Assembly: GCA_903813345.2 (NCBI GenBank)
Contig: CAIIXF020000007.1
Location: forward strand, 1,615,730 to 1,679,729
Source: Owenia fusiformis
Lineage: Eukaryota > Annelida > Polychaeta > Sabellida > Oweniidae
Direction: 5' to 3'
DNA: 64,000 nucleotides
Positions 21,736-34,000 of this stretch are shown here, in pieces. Each line of letters starts with the position of its first letter. The first letter of the stretch is position 1. The position numbers were made by a program, and so were the translations under genes. The notes under the pieces are model-generated. The model did not search any database, was not told the origin of the DNA, and saw only the letters and a list, made by a program, of their open reading frames with translations.

Positions 21736-22014
21736 ATGTCTTCCAAGGCAAATCGCCATAGTGGTGAAAACTTTAACTACAAAGACAGTGCCAATGGCAA
21801 AGATAGTCGTCGGGAGAGCAACAAAGAATTTAAACGAGAAATAAGCGTCAATTCCAAAGATCCTTCAAAGAGAGAAAGCAAGGAAAGCTTGAAGAGAGAA
21901 ATTAATTCCAATTCAAAAGATGTATCTCGTAAAGAAAGTAGTTCCAGTAAGTCATCGGTGGTGCTGCGTGATAAACGGAAACAAGTGTTGAAGAGGGCAG
22001 AAGCATCAGATTCC
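21736..22014 (+). CDS. OSBPL6: OSBPL exon 1 (start codon)
   Basis: Begins [17 protein letters not shown]. Contains a degenerate internal duplication, [16 protein letters not shown] then [16 protein letters not shown]. Two donors lie 9 nt apart (GTAAGT at 22015, GTAAAT at 22024), both in phase. The 5' splice acceptor at 21678 shows that a non-coding exon lies upstream. Confidence 0.8.
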
Positions 22015-25000
22015 GTAAGTGAGGTAAATATCAAAAAAAAAAATTTAAAGACAGACCCATGATTTATGACACCTCATGCCAGTGAGTTACTTTGTATGAC
22101 AAAGGAATTTCATTTTCAATTTGCAGTCTTTTGAAGAATTTGCATTTTTTGTTGACAACCCTTGCAGAATTGAGAAATTAATGGTTTAGAATGCAGAATT
22201 CTATGCAGATATTGCAATTTTAGATGGAAATGCTACTTGTTTTTGTAGAAGGTAGCAAATCCTTGCTACTGGTAAAAAAGTTAAGGTCAATCCCTGGACC
22301 CGAATGAGCCACCTGGTGGTGAAACTGGTAACTGCCATCTCGCATCTGAGTTATTGATTGAAATCCTGCCTTTTGGTGGCTATGATGGTATAGCTTTAAT
22401 TCTTCAGAAGAGAGTAAATCATTCCCTTGGTGGTCTAAATCAATTTTGCTTCATGTTTGATTGGTAGAACATCATCTTCCCTAATGGCTGCAATAAGTCG
22501 TGACAGTTGATGCAAAAAGGAGTTTGAGTTTTGAATTTATTGGGCAATTCTGAATACCACATATATCTTTTCTTAAGTTTTTAGAGTTTTGTCAAATACA
22601 TGTTGTTACTTGTTTGGCCTACCTATCATTGTCATTTCTCAAGTCCTTTTTATGGTCAAAAATCTGATTATGACATAAAAAGCCATATTTTTGTTAATAT
22701 ACTGGTATCAGAGATAATGCTATATATAAGAATGAAATGAGGTTTTTATACCAGAAGTGGTGACATATTGTGACTTTTTTGTGGATCATGTTCAGAAGTC
22801 AGAGTTTGTAGTTTGATGTTCGGCATCTGTAACAAATGGCAGGTGGTGACATTTTGCATGTTAGTTTCGCATAGGTGCAATATATTTCAAAATTAGGATT
22901 TTGCATCTTGCTGAGTTCATTTAAAGTGAACCTGTACATCTGAAATCTTAACAAAATTATTTGAAAAAATAAAATGAAGAAACCCAGTTTAAATATTCTT
23001 GAAGAAAGTAGGTCAAATATAGTACATATCTGTATTGACTAATGTACGCGACCCACTGAAACATTAAGGTAATAGGAAGGTCTAAAAATACTTGGCATTT
23101 AGGTTTAAGGACTGCAGATGAAGCCTTTAGGGAATGATAAATGAGTGAAACCAGAGAAAATGAGTGAAGCCATGCAAATATTTTACTGCTGTCCATGTAA
23201 AGCTAGGTGAATTGAGGGAACTGTCAGGCGTATGACATTTTGGCTATTTCACTATTAACAGCTGATTTTGGATTTTATAACCATATTTGAAAATGTTAAT
23301 AGTATTGCGTTTAGATCCATTGCTGACTCGGGGGGGGGGGGGTTATTAGTCCTGCATTTAATACTATGTACCTAGAGAAGAAGTTCAGGGAAGAGGACTT
23401 TATGGAGTGAAGGGGTCTTAATGCAGAAGATAATATAAAAACAATTCTTTAATAATATACCACCATTGCAATATATATGGCCACTTTGTCTTGAATTTTC
23501 TGAAGAGGCCCGAACAACCATTAGTAAGAGCGATTCTGGTAAATTAGACATAACAAAATCTGAAATAAGTAATATTGGTACCCAAACCCTTGTATCTCAC
23601 TTATAGGATTAATCAGTACAAGTGTCAAGTATTGAATAATAGAGCATCGAAATATTCAATATTTTGTTTGTACAGTTCCAGATATTCTGTTAATATTGAT
23701 TCTATATTTAATATCGCTTGCAAAAATAGCAATAATAGTTCGAATCAGATTGAATACGATATCATTTTTATCCATGAGAATAATGGAAAGTTTATGTAGA
23801 TGTGAAAAAACAGCCAATAGCTAAATATTATTATTGATTTCTCTCTCACAGCTTAATAAAATCTTTCTTCATTATTTTAGCAATAAGTGTCTATGTGTTT
23901 GTAAATTACTTGTGATTTAACTTTGTGCTGTGTTTGTATGCTGTGTTTTGCTTGAGTATCTTATTCTCGCATCATACGAGTTGGGTGGTTTTTTAATTAA
24001 TTCTAGTTTATATACAATTTTGACAACATGAAATATGTGTGGCAGCTTTCAATAGAATTCACAAATAAATATAAATTACATATAAATATTTGAGACCAGA
24101 ATTGAATAGATGGTAGTGGCTGACTGGGATGTCTAATAAAGGTGTGTTTGACTTTTTTTGAAAATGTCAATTATAGACATTTAGAATTGTGATATTAAAT
24201 TGAACAATTTCAGAATATTTTTTTATTAGTGGTTAGATCAAGACTGGTTTCTCGCAAAATAGCTCTAAAGGTTGATTATTGAGTCTTGCGGGTAATCTAT
24301 AAATACAAGCCCCACTACTTGACCACACAGGTATGAAAACTTCTCACACATTGTGTCGAGCTGTGTAGTATGGGAGCAGAAAGGCTTGTAGCTAGACTTA
24401 TCTGCGGGTTACACTCATACTGTTTTACTTGCATGAAGACCTTATACTTCACTCTCCATGAGTAAGAAAAGGGGGGAGGGTTACATGACCTTCTTTCAAG
24501 ATATATTCTAAGAGAGTACATGGATTCCTGAAATACCTTGATGGATAAAGATGTGTCAGAATTAGACTCATGTTGATTTTGATATCTCATTGAAAATATT
24601 GTAAATGTAAGAAATAATCTAACAGAGAACATGTTCTCCCATGTATGATGCAGATGGTATGATGCCATTTTCCAAATTTTCAACTTTGTGTTTAGTTCAC
24701 CTAATTTATTGAATGGGCATTTAACATGCAACATCTAACCATGTATCATCATTATGTTATGCCTGACCTTGTGTGACCTCATGTAATGAAAACAGAGCCT
24801 AGGGTAAGAGAGGGAATATCCCAGAATTCATGAACCTATCTACATATGAAGATGAACCTCTAGAGATTCATCTTTACATACCGACAGGTTCCTCTTTGAA
24901 TTATGGGATATATCCTCCTCTTCCCTAAGGTAGCCTTTTACAGAACTATTTATGTATGTCTGTCATTATAAATATAAACATAGTCTAAACATGATGTAAC

Positions 25001-28000
25001 TTTTAATATTTAGATACACCTTATGGAATTATGCAACTTAATTAATAGAATGTATTTAATTTAATTATGGATATCTGTTTGTCAAGTGATAAACAGACAG
25101 AGCACCCCCCCCCCCACCCCTCTACCCCACAGTCACAAAAAAGCAATTTTGTGAAATTTGTTGAAAAAACGATAACAACTCATAGTTTGAATTGCTTAGA
25201 ATGCACCATGGGTAATGCAAACCCCAAAAATTGCACCCCCTTGACAATTGCTGGCTTTGCCGTTAAAGTGTTTAATCAATGATGAAATCTTCTATTACAA
25301 GACAGTTTAAAAATGTTTTTGACAATTTACTATTGTAAAGATAGCTTTAAATGTTAGAATCAGACTTTATAAAAGAGCGTATGTCTATTTTTCCCCTATT
25401 CCCTCAGCTCATCCTTTCTATATGCATGACTTTCTCTTGGACTTTAGTAGAGGCCCTTTTCTTTGAGTCAGTGGTTCTATAGGATTTTGTATTAAGGTAG
25501 CATGGTAGCAATGCTATTGCTTATATACATGCAGGGGTTTCATTAGCAGCAGGTAACAGGCGATTTTCACCTGTTGTCACAGAATCGCCTGTTGTTTCTA
25601 GGAACTTTTCAACTTTTCCATGTTAGATTTATGATTTCCATTAATTTTGCCTGTTGTTTTTTATTTATTTATTTAGCCTGTTGTGAGAAATTCTAGTGAA
25701 ACCCCTGTATACATGTAACTCCAAAGAGATGAACTCTCATATAATTTCTTGAAAATTAGCCTTGATACCTCTGATGTTGTCCTATATAACCCTTAAGATA
25801 CCCTTTGGCATTGTCCTTACGATTTTAATTTTGACCCTTTGCAGGAGTGATAGGCTAAAATGTCTATTTCTCTTATTACTTTACTTGCTGATAAATTACT
25901 GAACTTGCCAATCTGATCAAAATGTGTCTTCCCTCTGAGCTACAATTGATTGGTTAAACATCAAATTATTAATGATAAAGTTCGATCCAAGTCAGAGTGT
26001 GGTTTTCTAACTATTGAGATCAGGGTAGTTGATTTTGACCTTGCAGAAGATAGCAAAATGTCAAGCTGAACAATAATTTCAGGATTGATGAGTGTCCATT
26101 CTTTGTTGATGACATTCACTTGGCAAGTCTACACTCAATTAATAACAATATTCATCTGCTGTTTGTTCAGTCCTAAAGTGTCTATTTGAACTATAGATAA
26201 GTAGGACTGTTCAAAGCATTGGCTCATAGATAAGTGTCACTTATTGAATTAGAATCAATGAAGCATCTGGAACTATAGGGGAACTATACAAAACAACAAT
26301 AATATTGTGTATTAAAAATAGTCAGGAAAATGCTGGTATGTATGCAATTTTAGTAAATAACAGACAAGTATATACATGTACATACATGTATGGGAATTAA
26401 TCTACAGGTAATGATGATTTCATTTATGGCAAAAATATACATAAATGAGTAGATCTATGGTTCAGAGAAATTCAGAAAAGAAGTGGCTTGTTGTGTTAGA
26501 GAAGAGTCTTGGATATGTCTTAATATTTCAAGTAAGTGCATTCCCTTTGTAAAAATTTGAGTTAAAGGGATTTCTTGTTTCACAAAGTGTTGAATAAGAG
26601 TAGAAATTGATACCTTAGGTAAAAACAAAAATTTAGATAAGATTCTAATTAGTTTCATAATTTACTTTTGCAAAGTAGGAAATCTAGAATATCATATTCA
26701 ATGCCAGACTTATTAAATCAACTTAACTCAAATCCACTAATATTTTTGGTCTTATACATGTATTAGTGCTAAAAAACATACTAGCTTGGTGGTACATGTT
26801 TAATAAAACTGTATGTTTTGATAAGGGAAAATATCATTCCGTCTCATATTCTGATTTTATTACAACATTGGACAATAGCTGATAAAACGTCAGTGAAGGA
26901 TGACTGGTTTATGTAATCTGAAATCACTGAGGCGGAAAATGAATCTAGATTATAATTGATATGCCAATCTCCATATGAATCCTACCCAGAGTACCAGTAC
27001 TGTATATTAGGCAGATGAAGCTGTCTTTTAAGAAGCAAAATCAAACGATTGAAAAGTGTATATAAACCCTAGAAAAGCTAATGTGTGAAGGATTATAGAT
27101 AAGCCAGTCAGTCCCATTGTCAATGTCAGTGATTGACACATCAATCATTTTGCTTGGAAATTCCACCAGACACTGAATGTGTTTTATGCATCTGGAAATT
27201 GACAAGAATGTTCTGCTGAAGTCTGTAAGAAACCTCACCTTAGGGTCAGAGTCTGTATATGTGGATGAAGCTCTTTTTAAAGAAGCAAATTCAAATTATT
27301 AGAAAGGGTATGTATTGGGACAAAGATACATTTGAGATGTCTTATTAAATCACTTATTATGCAACTATTAATTCAAACCATCTCACTACAACAATTACTG
27401 GATGCTTCATGAGATTAGATTTCTAGATATAGAAGTCAAGCGAATAATACATTTTAAAAATGATTGTCATCATTTCCATTTCTTAATTGAATAGATGTTA
27501 AACAAGGATTCATTGCCTTCCCTTGTGAGAATGTCTTACAAGATCTGCTTCACAAAGTCTCCCTCGCAAGTCTTCTCTCAATGAGAACTCCCTTGTCATT
27601 CCTTCTATAGAAATTCTCTTTCTGAAACCTCTCTCATACCTCCTTCCCATACAGGAATACAGAATGACCCAAAAAACCAACCTTCTAATTTTTGAATAAC
27701 ACTCAATTATTCACCTGCCAGATATTTGTATGACATCCCCATGCAGTAAGGTTCAGTAATTTTTTTACATTCAGTGTTGACCAGTCGATAGGTACTGACA
27801 TAGTTTTTCATCTAAGGAATAGGGACTTTTGAAATACATGTTTCCAGTAATCAGAATTTTGCCAATATTTGAAGAGCTATTATTGGTCCCAGGGTTTGAA
27901 AATTGAGTTTGCTCCCAGGGCTGAGTTTTTGACAGCTCATTCTTTGTCAAATTCGATCCCCACTCCTTCACATTTGAGCTCCTCACAAAAACCTTTGAAT

Positions 28001-31000
28001 GCTGCATTCTGTTTTAATCTTCATGAATTTTCCTATGTCAGCGGTGGTCAATTTGTGAAACAATGCCTTACATGTACTTTTACAATGTTAAAGGATGTAG
28101 CAATCTGCAAGTACATTGTACTTGTTCAGGATCAGAAATAGGCATTGAGCCATTGAACATAAGAATATCCCTCTAAGTTGTTTAAATAGATGATTTCAGT
28201 CAAGCTTTTTCTGGAAAGTTTCTCATCAATTTACTATCATAAGTTCACATAAGTGTGAAGATACATGTAACCATGGAAACTCTTCATCAACTGGTTCATG
28301 GTTTGAGGTGTAATCTGATTGCTACAAGGATTGATCAAAGGACCAGATGCAATTATTATGTCATTTAGTGTTATAGAAACCAATTGAGAATTAGCTAAAT
28401 TAAATCTGTGTTGAAAGACTCTTGGGATATGGTTACCTAGCTTGAGATTATTGCAAGACGATTAGGTGGATAGTCAAAGCACAACCTTTTAGAGAATTCA
28501 AATGAAGTAAAATATGTGCATTTAACTTAATTCATATAAGATCATGATTCTCTTTTTGTCGCAACAAAACTTTGTATTACAAACTACAACATAGTAACGT
28601 AATACAGGAAGCTCATAATTCTCAAGAGCCAGAATTTTGAGAGTGAATGTTGTAATAATTATGTGGCAGGGTTAGATTCCTCAGGGATGAACCACTATAA
28701 CTACTACATGTTCAATAGTGTAGAAGAGTAGGAGGATTAAGATTAGGAGTATTCTCTTTGTCAGTGTCATGTGCCAAACAGTTCACTAATTTAATACATA
28801 CACAGTGTATTATTTTGAAAGAGGAATCCTTTGTATATTCATTTGAGATTATTCACAAAAGGAGTTATTTACAAACCTGGATTATCAGAAATAAATGTGA
28901 GGATTAACAGGCACGTTTGGATAAAACTTTGGTGGTTATTTTTGCAGCAGGATTTTCTAGGATATTGGGTGATATGAGTCGAGTCTCTAAGGTACATGTA
29001 TATGTTTTTTCTACATCATTAGAGAGTGTAACTACATATTAGCAGAGCTATTAAGAAAAATCTTATACCATTAAATAAATGAATCTTCAATATTGCTTTT
29101 AGGTACCTTGTATCGTATTAATAGTACATAGAGTATTTTGTAGGTTCTAAATATAATTAAGACCTAAATACCTATGATCATCCTAGTATTATAAAGTATT
29201 GGTTTCTGTTAGGAGATAAGTATGTACTGCAGTGATCTCCCCAGCAAGTGGGTGCAGCACCCACCTGAGATTTTGAAAATAGGCTTGCACATACCTGAAA
29301 ATCCATTTGCACCCACTTGAAACTTGAAAATGAGAGAAATCATGAAAAATAGGCAAATTTTGACTAATTTTGGTCTGAAATGTGAAAATGAGAATTTTGC
29401 ACCCACTTGAGAAAAATTCCTGTGGAGATCACTGTAATATATGTAATTTTGAGAGTGCTCCAACAATATTGGAGCAAGAACTATAAATATCAGCTTTAAT
29501 AATCTAAGAAAATGCAGAGAAACTCTATCCAATATTGTAAGGCCCATCTAATGTTGTTTTCTTAAGAAAATAATTCAATTATGTCTGATTATTAGTCCCA
29601 GTGATATCTGCTATATATCAGGCTTTCTTAATTTCGTTATTTGCTGCCTATAGGGCAAATTACTCTACAAACTATTATATTAAGGCTAGGGTCATTCTGA
29701 TACATATTTCTTTTCTACAAGCAACATGCTCTGAGATTATGACTGACTTGGAAGAAATGAGTGGTTGTGAAGTATCATAATGGGTACAGTAGACAGATAC
29801 AGTAGCAAATCCTCTCAATTTTTGCAGATAAGAAAAATGAAAAGTCTCTGTTTGTGGCTACAAATTCAAAATAGTTTAATTTTACCCTTGTATTGAATAC
29901 TTGATATCCAGATGCAGAATTATACTTAGAAAGGGTGTATTTCACTACCAATTCATTATACTCTATTTTCATCAGATTCTAATATAAGATCACATAGTTT
30001 TTCTTAATGATACTTTAATACTGTTGGGAAATGTGACATGACATGATTTATTCCATACTAAGTGATGTTTAAGGAGATAGGGACAGGATGTAAAATTAAT
30101 ATAAAAAATATTTCTGAGGGATGAACCTTTTATCCAAAACTGATCATCATAAACATATCCCATGTTGAGTATTATAGATCCAGTAGAGGGAAATTGGAAT
30201 TTTATACTTATAACTGAATTTCAATTATCTGTTCTATCTGTCATTATGTTACTACCACAAATGGTAGTCTCCAACTTTTATGTGGATGGTGTTAATGCCT
30301 TGTATAAGGACATCATCATTTTTTGAAAAAAATGAAAATGTTGGCAGATTGAATATTTTAGATTGAAATTCGAAAATTCAGACCAATCAAAGGATAAAGA
30401 CTGGTACATTGATGCAATATATTATTTATTGCCTATAAGGAAATATGCACATTTTCGGGATTTTGAAAATATCAGCATTATTTTATTAACCTCTGATATT
30501 CCTCAAAACTAACTTAGCATGGAATAAGTTTGTTTTATAACATACCTATGATGATGTATAGTGCAAAGTGTACATAAGACAGCGGGCCAATATAAGTTTT
30601 GAAAAGCCCGCGCCCGCTAACTTTCTGATTGGTCAAGGCGCTGACGTCATAACCAATCAATCGAAGATAAAACTGCACGAGCAATTTTTCTAAACTCATT
30701 TCAACTATTTGTTTGTCAATTCTATAAGAAAACGGTACTCTCTGACCAGTCTACATCATCATAGGTATGTTATAAATCGTTTATGTCACTATCGTGGCAC
30801 ATATGCCCTTGGTTCTCAGAGATCAATGTCCCTCCCAAGGTCGGGCCATATATCACTGAGACCTCGGGCATATATGCCACGATAGTGACATAACCTCTAA
30901 ATATAATGGATATTTTTCATGTAGCAGGGCACTTCGTTACACAACTTGCCTGATCTCTGTGCTTTATGAGGTTTCAATTTACTAGAGGAAAACACTATGT

Positions 31001-34000
31001 CAATTAAAGTTCATGGCTGAAACTATTTCTCAGAATAATGATTTACTTCTCCATAAGGCTGAGATGTTCTAGTAATCAATGCTCTTGTTGACTTTATATT
31101 TAGTTTGCCAGATGTTGTTTTAGATGAGCAAGTCAAGGAGGAAGTGATATTAAATGAAATATGATCAACAGCTCAGAATTCAATTTCTGTGGAGCTGTTC
31201 AGTTTGTAATTGTATTCAGCTTTTACAGAGGAGAGAGGTATTGCTTGTGTTAAAATCCTTTACTTTTATCTAATATTCTTTTTCTGAATCATAGTTGTGG
31301 TAAAGATACTTCAGTATTTGATAAGATACTTATATTTTGGTACAGTGTATGTCATAACCTCTTCACTTTCCTTGAATATATGCCTGCTTCTAAGCAGTTC
31401 AATAACTTTCATTGAGGATTGGTAGCAGGAAAGCAGGAAGAAAATATCTAAGAAACCAGAGTATTAATTGTTGTTAATTGTTGTAAACATCATATGACAT
31501 GATTAGTTTTCTGTTTTGTGATTCACTAGGAAAAACAAAGGGTGGACCATTTAACCATTTAACATTAGGGAGCCAATTTGCATCATATTTCTGCACCTTC
31601 GCAATACCTAGTTTCTGAATTCTGCTGAGAGTGAATATGGAGGGGAGGGGGCAACATCGATGCTTAACAGAATACTATTTGAGTAGAGACTGGGCCTTTA
31701 CAGTTTTCCCCTTTTGCTTTTAGCAGTTAAAACAGTTTGCTTTCGAAACAACTGGCCTTGGGCCAGAATATTATACAGAATATTGCTCTTGTAGTAGCAA
31801 AAGTAAAAAAAATCAAAATTCAGGCTCATGGTACTTTCACCAAGATTTTATGGTTTACCCCTTATCAGATGTAGATTGTGTTTGGGTGGGAAGTAAATCT
31901 TTGAACTTCAGTTTACATTGTAAACTGCAAGTACTCCTGTTTTTCCAGCTACCCTAAGGGTATTCTAATGAACAATGTTATTTCACATTTAGGGTAACAT
32001 TAATTTAATTCTATGTTTAACAAATGGAAAATGTCTTATGTTTGTATCAATTATGTTTGAATGGATTAAATTTTCTTTAACGATGAATCTTTAACGTAAA
32101 TGTATCTTATTTAAATGAATCATGCAGATTGAAACATCCATTAATTCGGTATACTTCTTCAGTAAGGTGAAAAACTGGAGATGAAGATGTTTGGGAATTT
32201 GTTATTCAGGATATGGGTAAACATATCATTTATGTAGCTCAGCCTAATAATAAGGAAGTAAATGTGTCAGAAAGATACAATCATAATCCAGAAACACATT
32301 CAATTTCAAATAAGACCAAAAAGTTATTTAAGATATTTAGTCAGACAGTAAATTTAACAAATAACAATAGCTGTTTATGATGGGTGGTGAAATTAAAGTG
32401 AGTGAACAAAGAGCTGAAAAACAATAAACAGAGCAAATATAATTAGTACTATGTATGACCTTTCATTTGATGTTGCATTTTAATTCATTTTGTTTTATTT
32501 GATAATAGGATGGAAGTGATGACAATCAATCCGTAGCAAGCAATATGACAGATGGCCCCCCAGCTGCCCAGCAAGGCAAGAAGCTGCGCCATCAGAAGAC
32601 TATGGGGGAATGGGAGATTATTGAAGGTTTGAAAGAAGGACAGACATACCAAAAGAAACCAAGAAAGTTTGAAGGCTATCTCATGAAAAGAAGGAAATGG
32701 CCTATGAAAGGCTGGCACAAAGTAAGTACATGCTTATGGTTAAACATACCAACCAAAATACAACTGTTTATTGGAGATTGCTTTTGAAAGGCTAATTTAT
32801 AAGCCAATGATATTATATGGATCAAAATAGGTTTTCACTGGGAAAAGAAGCAAATAGCCTATAAAGGTTGGCCCAAAGAAAGTGCCTCTAGAAATTATAT
32901 ACAGCTTAGGTTATGATCTGTTTCGGACTTTTCAAGAATTAAGGCACAAAATAAGAAAAATATATTTGATTTTCGTTCGCTTTAATAAATTGTTTAAGGG
33001 ACTCTCCTAGTCCCATATATACTTTATATTCATTGTGAAAACCTGGTGCTACTTGCTTTCTGCTCAGATAATACTCTTTCATAGATCTACAGTTAGGGCT
33101 GCCATCGAACTCAAATGTCAGTGTCGACAGTCGAACTCTGCTGTCGAAAATATTGTCGACAATCGAACTTTCCAGGGAGAAAAAATCATCGGGAAAAAAA
33201 GAAAAATATTGTTACTAAATGCCAAGTTAATAGAATATTATAGACGAAAATGGGACAAATACCTGCAATGTTTCGACCGGGATTTATTTCGACTGCTCGG
33301 GCGAAATCTCGTACAACGTCTCGCAAGAGAGAAGAGAAGTCATGAAGGGAACTTCCGGGTGAATTTATTTTTTGAAAATGAAATGAATGTGAACAATATT
33401 TCCGCAGAATACGCGCACATAACACGTTGAAATGTGTATTGAAATGTATTGGGGCCATTTGGATATTTTCAAGTAAGTATTGATATCGTTTGCTGTCGAC
33501 ATGACGGGAATTTTGTCGACTTCGTTGTCGAACTTGCATTTTGACTGACAAGTCGACGTTCCGACTAATGATGGCAGCCCTATCTACAGTATTTATAAAA
33601 ATATGGTAATTTCATATTGAATGTAATATCTCATAAATAGACCATGGAGAGGGTCACTTTGCTGTTAGCTATTGGTCTTGAATCTGGTGGCATTGAATTA
33701 TAGCCTAGTTACAAGCAACAGAGCATGAAATCTATCAGCATCATTGATTTCTCCTTGTTAAAGTGTCCAGATGGGATTATTATTGACCATTTGTCCCACA
33801 TCAATAACACTAATCCACTGTATTATTCAGTGACAGATAACAGACACAGCACCTTGCTAAAGCTAATTTAGGTGTTCTGTTGAAGTATACCAAATCAGGC
33901 ATTCTACTAACTTGTGCATTACATGTACAGTGAAACATGTAAAGTAGAATGCCTCTTAGAAGTAGAACACCTCTCTTAGTAGAACACTTCAGGGTCTCAA

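Larger units (their letters stand above)
22015..32508 (+). other. OSBPL intron 1 (10.5 kb)
   Basis: No coding exon recognised. Holds an R1 repeat (22755-22866), a G12 run (23330-23341), a foldback (24796-24936), a hAT MITE (25532-25707), a CAGTGATCTCC-ended MITE (29230-29434) and two hairpin MITEs (30534-30776, 30781-30893). The rest is AT-rich unique-looking sequence. Confidence 0.55.

Noticed and set aside
24315-24734. 139-codon minus-strand ORF in OSBPL intron 1
   Set aside because: Mixed low-quality sequence with no recognisable domain and no matching splice partners.
23330-25112. G12 run (23330) and C-run (about 25104) as G-quadruplex signals
   Set aside because: Isolated homopolymers; no multi-tract quadruplex pattern.
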